This document shows positions 56,711-64,000 of a stretch of DNA of 64,000 bases, in pieces (position 1 is the stretch's first letter; every line of letters begins with the position of its first letter). A program made the position numbers and the translations under genes. The notes under the pieces are model-generated. The model was not told the origin of the DNA. It saw only the letters and a program-made list of their open reading frames with translations, and searched no databases. The stretch is from Candidatus Aquidulcis sp. (GTDB lineage Bacteria > Chloroflexota > Anaerolineae > UBA4142), in the NCBI GenBank assembly GCA_020723345.1, contig DYJA01000018.1, positions 21,259-85,258 of the forward strand. Direction: 5' to 3'.

Positions 56711-57211
56711 CTAATTCTTTCCTAGCCGGTCAGTCTGCGCGAGGAAATCGTTGACGAGGCGGCGATGCGCCTGCTCGTCGAGCGATTGGCTGACCACTTT
56801 TTGCGCGGCGAGCAAAGACAATTGCACAACTTGCTGGCGCAGTTCGGCGAGCATTTGCTTGCGTTCGTACTCGATCTGCTCTTTCGCCTGATCGATCATT
56901 TTGCGCGCGTCCTCGTGCGCTTGCGCGAGAATCACTTCGCGTTCCTTCTCGCCGGCTTGCGCGGCGACCGCGGCGGCAGCTTGCGCGCCGCGCCGCGCCT
57001 CTTCGAGTTTGCGGTCAAACTCTTTTTGTTGTTCGGCGGCTTGTTTCTTGACGCTTTCCGCGTAATCCAAACTTTCCTGGATTTTCTGCTTGCGCGTGTT
57101 GAGCGTATCCAACACGGGCTTGTACGCGATGCGCGACAAGATGAACAGGAGCAAACCGAAATTGATGATCTGGGCGAGCAGCCACGTCGTATTGATGCCG
57201 AGTGCTTCCAC
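56711..57211 (-). CDS. atpF: ATP synthase b subunit
   Basis: 166 residues from GTG 57211, behind CGGAGGTTGCC. A single N-terminal membrane helix (WLLAQIINFGLLLFILSRIAY) followed by a long charged coiled coil (KQKIQESLDYAESVKKQAAE ...). Peripheral stalk of F0. Confidence 0.94.
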   Translation of the reverse strand: MEALGINTTWLLAQIINFGLLLFILSRIAYKPVLDTLNTRKQKIQESLDYAESVKKQAAEQQKEFDRKLEEARRGAQAAAAVAAQAGEKEREVILAQAHEDARKMIDQAKEQIEYERKQMLAELRQQVVQLSLLAAQKVVSQSLDEQAHRRLVNDFLAQTDRLGKN

Positions 57212-57238
57212 GGCAACCTCCGATGTCAGTTACAGTTT

Positions 57239-57315
57239 GTCATTTCGAGGAGCGGGGTTTGCGACGAGAAATCTCATCCAGACTTCTCGACTCCGCTGCG
57301 CTCCGCTCGAAGTGA
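57239..57315. repeat. GTCATTTCGAGGAGCGGGGT palindromic repeat between atpE and atpF
   Basis: The left half GTCATTTCGAGGAGCG ... GACGAGAAATCTC pairs with GACTTCTCGACTCCG ... CTCCGCTCGAAGTGAC. Largest member of the family seen at 28388-28414 and 47089-47153. Confidence 0.75.
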
Positions 57316-57324
57316 CGCTGTGGG

Positions 57325-57651
<327 letters not shown>

Positions 57652-57656
<5 letters not shown>

Positions 57657-58650
57657 GATGTTCTTCCGCGCCATGCGCGGTGGTTGCAATTGTCATGAAG
57701 ATGAGCGTGAGCAGCGCGAACACGAACGCCTGGATGAACCCGACGAACAGTTCGAACCAATAAAAGATGAAGGGCGCGGCGACGAACAAGAAGGTCATCA
57801 CGAGCAAAACCACTTCGCCCGCAAAAATGTTGCCGAACAACCGGAACGTGAACGAAAGTATTTTCGAGACTTCGCTGATGAACTCCAAAACGCCGACAAA
57901 GAGATCGAGCAAGCCCATGAAGATCAAGCCGAATTTCGGTTTGCCTTGCGCCAGCGACTTGAAAAACTCGCCGAACTTGCCAACCATGATAAAGCGCACG
58001 AACCAGTACTTGACGACGCCGAGCGCCTGCATACCGAAAATCTGCGTCATAATCATCGAGATTAGCGCGAGACCAATCGTCAGATTGAGATCCGTCGAGG
58101 GTGAGCGGACGAACGGCGCGAGGACGTATTCGTGATGTTCTTCGTGCTTGGGTCCAAAAAACTCTTCGAGCGAATGAGACAGCGGGAAAGTTGCAATCCC
58201 TTCGGGCGCGGGGTGCTTGGCGTCAACGGGAATGATGCCGATAGGACCGAACCCGGGGATCAACCCCAGCCAATTCGAGACGAGCACGAAAAGGAAAATT
58301 GTCGCGACAATCGGGAAGAATTTCTTCGCGCGCGTCGCGCCTGCCGCGTTTTCACACAGACCATAGATCGCCTCGATGATCATTTCCAGCACATTCTGCA
58401 AGCCGCCGGGCACGAGCGACATTTTACGCGTCGCGGCAATGGCGAAGAGGATGATCAAGAGCATGACGATCCACGACGTAAAGAGCGTATTTGAAATTGG
58501 AAATGCCGTGCCACCCAGTTCTAATTCGAATAACACTTCGGGCTTGACGGCGACCGAGGCAGTGACGGCTTTGACGTCAAAGCGGGGCAAAATAAATCCA
58601 GGCACAAAGAGGATGGCGCCAAGAATAATGATGTAAAGCCAACGCTTCAC
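57652..58650 (-). CDS. atpB: ATP synthase a subunit
   Basis: 332 residues. About six membrane helices with the essential arginine in SFTFRLFGNIFAGE. It has an unusually His-rich loop (GPKHEEHHEYVL at ~165-176) and a His-Gly-Ala-Glu-Glu-His-His end. Forms the proton half-channels next to the c-ring. The start overlaps the preceding gene's end. Confidence 0.95.
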
Positions 58651-58898
58651 TAATTCCCTCCTTGAGAACTATCTTCGTCACGATGTTGAGAGACTTGTAC
58701 GTACGCGTCTTGCACGATCCGATACACGCCGATCGTGCCGCCCAAAATACCGAGCACGATCAAGACGAGCGCGCCAAACGGCGCGGTGCCAAACGTACGA
58801 TCGATCCAAACGCCGAGCAACAGCGGCGCAAAGGTTGCGCTGAGCGTCAGCGCGCTCAAGCGAAACACCAAAGCCACGCCCATCCACAAATCGCGCAT
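58650..58898 (-). CDS. AtpI/AtpZ-like protein
   Basis: 82 residues from ATG 58898 behind GGAAAGAG; a TTG at 58922 is possible. Two membrane helices (LSALTLSATFAPLLLGVWID, FGALVLIVLGILGGTIGVYR) match the AtpZ/AtpI family that sits first in many ATP operons and helps c-ring assembly or Mg2+ handling. Confidence 0.8.
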   Translation of the reverse strand: MRDLWMGVALVFRLSALTLSATFAPLLLGVWIDRTFGTAPFGALVLIVLGILGGTIGVYRIVQDAYVQVSQHRDEDSSQGGN

Positions 58899-58930
58899 TT
58901 TGTCGCTCTTTCCATCCGGCAACCTGTTCG

Positions 58931-58958
58931 ATTATACACGAAAATTTCAGAAAATCAA
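58931..58958 (-). promoter_or_regulatory. promoter of the ATP synthase operon
   Basis: On the minus strand TTGATT (58958-58953), a 16-bp A/T-rich spacer, perfect TATAAT (58936-58931), 33 bp before the first ATG. Confidence 0.75.
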
Positions 58959-58986
58959 ATTTTTTGCGCGCGTGATTACTCAGTTA

Positions 58987-59080
58987 CCCTTGCGAAGATT
59001 GCGAAAACACTTGCGAAAGCCGTGGTTCTTGGAACATAAAAACGTATTTCGGTTCAGGATTCCGTTCGAACCTTCGCAAG
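58987..59080. repeat. inverted repeat CCTTGCGAAG ... CTTCGCAAGG
   Basis: Exact 10-bp arms at 58987-58996 and 59071-59080 enclose about 74 bases with further TTGCGAA words. It lies between the M50 peptidase stop and the ATP operon promoter and may act as a terminator or be part of a repeat; AACCTTCGCAAAG also occurs at 47160-47173. Confidence 0.55.
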
Positions 59081-59086
59081 GATAAA

Positions 59087-60250
59087 TTATTTCCGCGCTG
59101 CATTGGAATACAATTTCAAATAACGTAGCAACGCATCCTGTCCCAGGAATCCGATGATTTGATCGTCGTCGATCACCGGCAGTTCCTCTTGCTCGCTTGC
59201 CGACAGACGCGCCAGCGCGGACGCGGCAGTTTGCGCGGGCGTCAGCGCTTCAATCTGCGCGCGCGGCGTCATCACCTCGCGCACGCGGCGCGTGTGCCAC
59301 GCGTTGCGCGGCACGCGCTTGATCTGATCGAACGCGATGATGCCGAGCGCGGCGACGCCGTCGGACACGACGAACGTTTGCTCGCGGCGCGGCAGAATAT
59401 ACGCGTTCACGAATTCGATGATTGAAATGTCGGGCGGCACGGTTTCGACGACGCGTACCATCAATGCGCTGACCGAAACGCCGCGCAGCATCTCCAGCAT
59501 CAGCATTTGCCGATACCCTTCGCTCGCCGCGTTCCACAAAAATACGCCGATCAGCGCGTACCAAATTCCGCCGCCATTCGACAAGAGAAAGAACCACGCT
59601 CCGCCCGCGCCGATCATCAGCAGCGCGATGAGTTGCCCGCCGCGCGTCGCCCAGCGCGTCGCGCGGCGAATGTCGCGCAGCGCGCCCCACAAAATCGCGC
59701 GCAAGACGCGTCCGCCGTCGAGCGGAAAGCCCGGCGCGAGATTGAACAGCGCAAGCGAGCCGTTTGCCTGCGCGAGAATGCCGAAAAGCAAGATCGGCGC
59801 GATGAGCCAGTCACCCGCGACGCCGGTCGCATCGAGAATCCGCAGCCAAATCCACGCCGCGCCGAAAACTGCCGCGAGCGCCGCGCTCATCAATGGTCCC
59901 ATGATCGCGATTAAAAACTCGGACGAAGGACGATCGGGCTCGTCGGCGATTTGCGCGACGCCGCCGAAGATAAAAAGTGTGATGCGCTTGACGGCAATGC
60001 CGCGCTGAATCGCCATCCACGCGTGCGCGAGTTCGTGCGCGAGTACCGACGCGAACAGAAGCAGACTCGTCGCGATGCCGAGCGCGATGGAGGTCGCGTC
60101 GGCGCGCGGCATGCGCGCGCTCGGATGTAATTCGTGCGGAAATTCGAGGAATCCCAGCGAATAGATCAGCAGCGCGACGATGATAAACCAACTTGCGTCG
60201 AGATTGAGGTCAATCCCGATCACGCGCCCAACGCGCCAGGAGCTTTTCAT
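59087..60250 (-). CDS. site-2-protease-like M50 metalloprotease with CBS domains
   Basis: 387 residues from ATG 60250. Six or so membrane helices; zinc ligands in VLAHELAHAWMA (~69-80) and the third ligand in NLAPGFPLDGGRVLRA (~175-190). C-terminal CBS pair (~255-385: VVETVPPDISIIEFVN ... VREVMTPRAQIEAL ... LPVIDDDQIIGFLG). It belongs to the SpoIVFB/Rip3-like group of intramembrane proteases whose CBS domains may sense nucleotides. Substrate unknown; no anti-sigma factor is nearby. Confidence 0.88.
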   Translation of the reverse strand: MKSSWRVGRVIGIDLNLDASWFIIVALLIYSLGFLEFPHELHPSARMPRADATSIALGIATSLLLFASVLAHELAHAWMAIQRGIAVKRITLFIFGGVAQIADEPDRPSSEFLIAIMGPLMSAALAAVFGAAWIWLRILDATGVAGDWLIAPILLFGILAQANGSLALFNLAPGFPLDGGRVLRAILWGALRDIRRATRWATRGGQLIALLMIGAGGAWFFLLSNGGGIWYALIGVFLWNAASEGYRQMLMLEMLRGVSVSALMVRVVETVPPDISIIEFVNAYILPRREQTFVVSDGVAALGIIAFDQIKRVPRNAWHTRRVREVMTPRAQIEALTPAQTAASALARLSASEQEELPVIDDDQIIGFLGQDALLRYLKLYSNAARK

Positions 60251-60261
60251 CACTTGTCACT

Positions 60262-61608
60262 TTACCCGTCTTTTGCTAGAATGGCATTTGACAGTATCGC
60301 GCCGTTTTCAACGCGGTGCAAGCGCACCAACATCGCCGTCACGAACGTTCCCAGCAAGGTCGTGAGCAGCAAGATGCCGTCAATGGCTAACCAGTCCGCA
60401 AAAGGTCCGCCGAGCAACGTGCCGGTGAATTGACCCGCGCCAAAAAAGATCGTGTACATTCCCATGATCGCGCCGCGATCGTTCGCGCGCGCTTCGGTCA
60501 CATCGGCGAGGTAGGTGAGCGACGCGGGCATCAAGCCGCTGACGATGAAGAGCGCGATGAGCGCGCACGCAACGTCGAACAGAAGCAGCGGCTCGTCCAA
60601 ATTCGCGCGGTGGTTGAGCGCAAAGATCGTCGCGCACAGCACGAACAAGCCGCCCATGCCGATCAGCATCACCGTCGTGCGGCGAATTTTGCCGAGTACC
60701 CAACTCCAGCCGATCACGCCGACGACGAAGATCGCCGCGAGCGCGAGCGCGGAGAGCGCGATCAGTGTGCCGGCGCTGCCGTTATCGCCGAGAATGCCGA
60801 ACAAAAGTTGATTGGAAAAGCGACCGCGCGGCGCGATCAGTTGCCCGATAATTTGATTGAGCCACACGCCGAGGATGATGTTGATCGTCAGCCACGCGGG
60901 CGCAAAGCGCAGAACAACCGGCGACAGGAACACATCGCGATAATGATCGAGCGATTGCCGCAACGCCTGCGCGCCGTGCGCGATTGCGTTTGTTTCGTGT
61001 TTCGCGTCCTTTCGCGTCCTTTCGCGAATTCCGAAAAAGAAAATCGCCAGACTGACGATGTAGATCGCGTGGTTGAGCGTGAACGCGTGCGCGTGGAACA
61101 GATCCCAAAGTTGTCCGCCGATCAAGACGCCGATGACGGTGCCGCCGAGCGTCGCGAGTTGAAACAAGCCCATCACGCGCCCGCGCAGCGATTCGTTCGT
61201 CGCGGTTTCGGCGGAGAGCAGACCCAGCGTCGCAGGAAACGCGCTCGCGGTCGAAAGTCCGGTGAGCAGGCGCGTGACGATGAGCGCGCCAAAGTTCGTC
61301 GTCAGCGCGGCGATTTGAACCGCGATGCCGCCCGCGAGCGAACTGAACCAGATGAAAAACTTGCGCCCGTACCGATCGCTCCACGCGCCGAGCGCGGGCG
61401 AGCCGATCAATTCGGGAATGAAAAACACGGCGAGCGCGATGCCGCGCATCGTCGAAGAAAGCGGATAGACGCTGCGGTCGATGTAGCCAAAGTATAATTG
61501 GATCATACTGCCCATCACCGCCGACGCAACGCGCAAGACAAAAGTGCCGACGAGCGACGCGGTGATCGAGCGAAGATCGGGCGAAGTTTGATTGAAGGGG
61601 AGTGTCAT
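60262..61608 (-). CDS. MFS transporter (copy 1)
   Basis: 448 residues, 12 membrane helices in two halves. The loop 2-3 signature is GAWSDRYGRKFFIW (~73-86), and GLLSAETATNESLRGRVMG follows helix 4. It resembles the drug/sugar efflux branch and is paralogous to the next gene. The substrate is unknown. The central cytoplasmic loop contains a repeat-derived stretch (RKDAKHETN) encoded by AAGGACGCGAAA words at 60997-61025. Confidence 0.85.
   Translation of the reverse strand: MTLPFNQTSPDLRSITASLVGTFVLRVASAVMGSMIQLYFGYIDRSVYPLSSTMRGIALAVFFIPELIGSPALGAWSDRYGRKFFIWFSSLAGGIAVQIAALTTNFGALIVTRLLTGLSTASAFPATLGLLSAETATNESLRGRVMGLFQLATLGGTVIGVLIGGQLWDLFHAHAFTLNHAIYIVSLAIFFFGIRERTRKDAKHETNAIAHGAQALRQSLDHYRDVFLSPVVLRFAPAWLTINIILGVWLNQIIGQLIAPRGRFSNQLLFGILGDNGSAGTLIALSALALAAIFVVGVIGWSWVLGKIRRTTVMLIGMGGLFVLCATIFALNHRANLDEPLLLFDVACALIALFIVSGLMPASLTYLADVTEARANDRGAIMGMYTIFFGAGQFTGTLLGGPFADWLAIDGILLLTTLLGTFVTAMLVRLHRVENGAILSNAILAKDG
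60997..61025. repeat. TTTCGCGTCC repeat inside MFS copy 1
   Basis: Two tandem TTTCGCGTCC units plus a third TTTCGCG, translated on the minus strand as part of ERTRKDAKHETN in the central loop. The paralogue has EYREAKRVVPET at the same place. Confidence 0.75.
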
Positions 61609-61648
61609 TGGTTCAGAATAGATGAGAGATGAAGGATTGGAGGTTGTC

Positions 61649-63025
61649 TCACCCTTCGGACTTGAGACTTTTGATTTCGGTATGATTTAATTTCAGCAGA
61701 GTCATCATCGAGACTAGACCGAACAGCGCGGTGACGACGACGATGCCGTCCGCGCCGCGCCAATCGACGAACGGACCGCCAACCGTCGCGCCGATGAATT
61801 GACCGACGCCGAGAAAGACGGAATACATTCCCATAATCGCGCCGCGATCCGCTGTGTGATCTTCGGTAATGTCGGCAAGGTGCGCGAGCGCGGCGGGCGT
61901 AAAGCCGCTTTGGATCACGATGCTGATGACGAGCAATAACGCGAGCGGCAAAACGAGCGGCGCGTCGAGCGCGGGTTGATGATTGAGCGCGAAGAGAAAA
62001 AGACACGTCAGGAACAAACCGCCGGTGCCGATCAGCATCACCGTCGTCTTGCGCCATTGTCCGAAGAACATGCTCCAGACCAAAATGCCAAACACGAAAA
62101 CGATGGCGTACGCCGCGCGCAAGTTGCCTGCTTCGAATGCGTCAAAGCGTCCGACCAAAAGTTGATCGCGGAAAATACTTTTGTCGGTAAAGATGCGCGC
62201 GGTCAAATTGATCCACACGCCGAGCACGGCGTTGATCGCGATCCACGCGGGCGCGAAACTCTGCACTTTGGGATTGACGAATAACTTCCAATAATTCGCG
62301 ATTGCTTGGCGCGCGGTCGTTTCGGGGACGACGCGCTTGGCTTCGCGATATTCGTTCAGACCGAACCAAAGAATGACGAGACTCGCGAGATAGACGACCG
62401 CGTTGAGCGCGAACGCGGGGCTCGTCAACGGAATGCCGAGAAAGTACGTCGGCGTGCCGAAATGCCGCCACAGCCAGCCGCCCAGCGCAAAGCCGAGCGC
62501 CATGCCGCCGATGGTCGCAACTTCGAACCAGCCGACGACGCGCGCGCGCAATTTGGCGGAGTGCGAAGTCGTCTCCGCGATGTAGCCGAGCGTCGCGGGC
62601 GCGTTTGCCGCGGTCGAAATGCCTTCGAGCAAGCGCGTAAAGAGGAGCAGCCAAACGAGGGTCGTCATCGCGGTGATCTGCACCGCAATCGCGCCGAAGA
62701 GTGGACCAAAGATGATGAACAATTTGCGGCCGTACTTGTCGCTCCACACTCCGAAGAGTGGCGCGCCGATCAGTTCGGCGGCGAAGAACGTGCCGATGAT
62801 CAGACCGCCAATCGTGTACGACACCTCGTAAACGTGATGGCGTCCCGCAATCAAACGGAGCGGATGATGGGGATCGAGCGCGGCTTCGTGGATCAAGTTA
62901 AAATAAAACTGGATATTTTCGCCCATCGCGCCGGCAGCGGCGCGTAACAGCAGACTGCCGACGATGAGCGCGACGAGCGACCGAATCAAATGGGGCGTCG
63001 TTGTCGTTTGCGCGTTGGATTGCAA
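61649..63025 (-). CDS. MFS transporter (copy 2)
   Basis: About 458 residues if started at TTG 63025, which has CGGAGG eight bases upstream; a longer frame to 63103 has no such site and crosses the -10 box. 12 membrane helices, GVWSDKYGRKLFII at ~96-109 and GYIAETTSHSAKLRARVVG after helix 4. Clear tandem paralogue of copy 1. The substrate is unknown. Confidence 0.83.
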   Translation of the reverse strand: MQSNAQTTTTPHLIRSLVALIVGSLLLRAAAGAMGENIQFYFNLIHEAALDPHHPLRLIAGRHHVYEVSYTIGGLIIGTFFAAELIGAPLFGVWSDKYGRKLFIIFGPLFGAIAVQITAMTTLVWLLLFTRLLEGISTAANAPATLGYIAETTSHSAKLRARVVGWFEVATIGGMALGFALGGWLWRHFGTPTYFLGIPLTSPAFALNAVVYLASLVILWFGLNEYREAKRVVPETTARQAIANYWKLFVNPKVQSFAPAWIAINAVLGVWINLTARIFTDKSIFRDQLLVGRFDAFEAGNLRAAYAIVFVFGILVWSMFFGQWRKTTVMLIGTGGLFLTCLFLFALNHQPALDAPLVLPLALLLVISIVIQSGFTPAALAHLADITEDHTADRGAIMGMYSVFLGVGQFIGATVGGPFVDWRGADGIVVVTALFGLVSMMTLLKLNHTEIKSLKSEG

Positions 63026-63046
63026 TATTGAAACCTCCGATGACTC

Positions 63047-63052
63047 ATTATA
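63047..63052 (-). promoter_or_regulatory. possible -10 box of MFS copy 2
   Basis: A perfect TATAAT on the minus strand, 22 bp before the TTG start. No good -35 was found at 16-18 bp. Confidence 0.3.
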
Positions 63053-63086
63053 TCCAGATATGGTATTCCGCAAAATTGTACGGGCA

Positions 63087-63155
63087 GAGGATAGAGAGGG
63101 CATGAGAAGGCAGAAGAAGGCAAAAGAAGGCGGAAGAAGATGGGAGAAGGCGGGG
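63087..63155. repeat. purine tract of GAAGGCAGAAGAAGGC words
   Basis: About 69 bases almost free of pyrimidines on the plus strand, with reiterated AGAAGGCGGAAG words. It is followed by a CCCTCTATGTCTGCTATCCC / CTTCTATGTCTGATG duplication. It forms the 5' end of the next gene's reading frame. Confidence 0.7.
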
Positions 63156-64000
63156 AGGGAGAAGACGGCGCGCCCTCCTTGCCCTCTATGTCTGCTATCC
63201 CTTCTATGTCTGATGTGGTTCGGTATTTCCGCATGTCAACCGATTTCCAGCGCGCCGACCGCGACGCCGCCGGTCTCTGCGCTCAAATTGATCGTCCAAC
63301 CCGACGCGGGCGCGCAGCCCGTCGTTGGGCTTTTGAATTCCGCGCAAAAAACGATTCGCATGGAAATGTACTTGCTCACCGATCGCGAAACGATTGACGC
63401 GCTCAAAGCCGCGCGCGGACGCGGCGTGGATGTGCGTGTGATTCTCGAAACGCAGCCGACCGGCGGCGGCGCGGGCAATCGTCCGGCGATCAACGATTTG
63501 CAAGCCGCGAACATCAGCGTCAAGACGGGCAATCCCGCGTATCGCGCCACGCACGCGAAAACAATCGTCGTGGACGAACGCGTCGCGCTGATTGCGACGT
63601 TCAACCAAGCGCGCGCGTCGTTCACCACGAACCGCGAGTACGGCGTCATCGACGCGAATCCCGACGACGTTTCCGAAATCACCAGGGTCTTTGACGCCGA
63701 TTGGCAGCGCGTCGCGGTGACCCCGTCGAATCCGAATCTGGTGTGGAGTCCGGTCAACGCGCGCGCGCGTTTGACCGCGCTCATTGACAGTGCGAAACAG
63801 TCGCTCGATATTCAAACGGACGCGCTGCAAGATCGCGCGTTGGAAGATTGTTTGATCGCGGCGGTTGAGCGCGGCGTGACGGTGCGCGTCGTGATGTCGC
63901 CCGCGCCGAGCGGCAGCGATCCGAACGCGGCAGGGCGAGAGCGGATCGCGCGCGGCGGCGCGCAGGTGCGTTTCGTCAAGACGCCGTACATTCACGCCCA
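63102..64000 (+). CDS. phospholipase D-like lipoprotein (3' end outside window)
   Basis: The frame is open from ATG 63102 to the window edge, about 299 codons. A basic, repeat-encoded n-region leads to a hydrophobic stretch (CLLSLLCLMWFGISAC) with a lipobox Cys45. Then come a Thr/Pro linker and a PLD domain. The first HKD motif is ATHAKTIVVDE, with His151, Lys153 and Asp158. YIHA at the very end is probably the start of the second HKD. It should be an exported phosphodiesterase or nuclease. A shorter start within the hydrophobic stretch is possible. It is divergent from the MFS gene. Confidence 0.75.
   Translation, partial: MRRQKKAKEGGRRWEKAGREKTARPPCPLCLLSLLCLMWFGISACQPISSAPTATPPVSALKLIVQPDAGAQPVVGLLNSAQKTIRMEMYLLTDRETIDALKAARGRGVDVRVILETQPTGGGAGNRPAINDLQAANISVKTGNPAYRATHAKTIVVDERVALIATFNQARASFTTNREYGVIDANPDDVSEITRVFDADWQRVAVTPSNPNLVWSPVNARARLTALIDSAKQSLDIQTDALQDRALEDCLIAAVERGVTVRVVMSPAPSGSDPNAAGRERIARGGAQVRFVKTPYIHA

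Overview
The window is a GC-rich bacterial chromosome segment that fits a member of the Chloroflexota, probably Anaerolineae-like. That placement is inference from gene content: an F-type ATP synthase operon with a rex repressor nearby, proline/threonine-rich 'TPT' lipoprotein linkers, LutABC next to Glc-type oxidases, and heavy loading with short dispersed repeats. No rRNA, tRNA, CRISPR array, prophage or transposase gene was seen.

Layout. 1-7.6 kb: end of a methyltransferase, a DUF2723 membrane protein overlapping an ArsA-family ATPase, a lower-GC GH10 xylanase lipoprotein, and the tRNA methylthiotransferase mtaB. 7.7-10.7 kb: a Tat-exported DUF1800/DUF1501 pair. 10.8-17.6 kb (+): a GlcD-GlcE fusion oxidase, a frameshifted Nramp-like transporter and a two-component system. 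17.7-20.4 kb: a Ca2+-type P-ATPase. 20.5-33 kb (-): Nramp-like transporter, then lutA-lutB-lutC-glcF-glcDE-aminotransferase-glcDE. 33.2-39.1 kb: rarA, a MORC-like GHKL ATPase with a small partner, three tiny proteins and an AbrB-family membrane protein. 39.1-43.2 kb: a SAM-I riboswitch and metY-metX-metW, followed by a decayed YefM/YoeB toxin-antitoxin pair. 43.2-47 kb: nadD, obgE, rex, mreB. 47.2-58.9 kb (-): the ATP synthase operon, split by six accessory genes at three points. 59-64 kb: a site-2-type protease, two MFS paralogues and the start of a phospholipase D-like lipoprotein.

How the genes work together. Two gene sets around 10-33 kb appear to oxidise 2-hydroxy acids. Three GlcD-GlcE fusions could share one GlcF; LutABC would oxidise L-lactate; the class V aminotransferase would convert glyoxylate to glycine. 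Two Nramp-fold transporters that lack the canonical DPGN metal motif are candidates for substrate uptake. The met genes form a SAM-controlled homocysteine pathway.

The most unusual feature is how short palindromic and tandem repeats have settled inside genes without breaking the frame (mtaB, DUF2723, two glcDE genes, one MFS gene, perhaps a signal peptide) and inside the variable arm of the SAM riboswitch. Comparing the three glcDE paralogues shows these are insertions into loops and linkers. Three reading frames are broken (transporter frameshift, in-frame TGA in one glcDE, toxin frameshift). These could be real or assembly errors.
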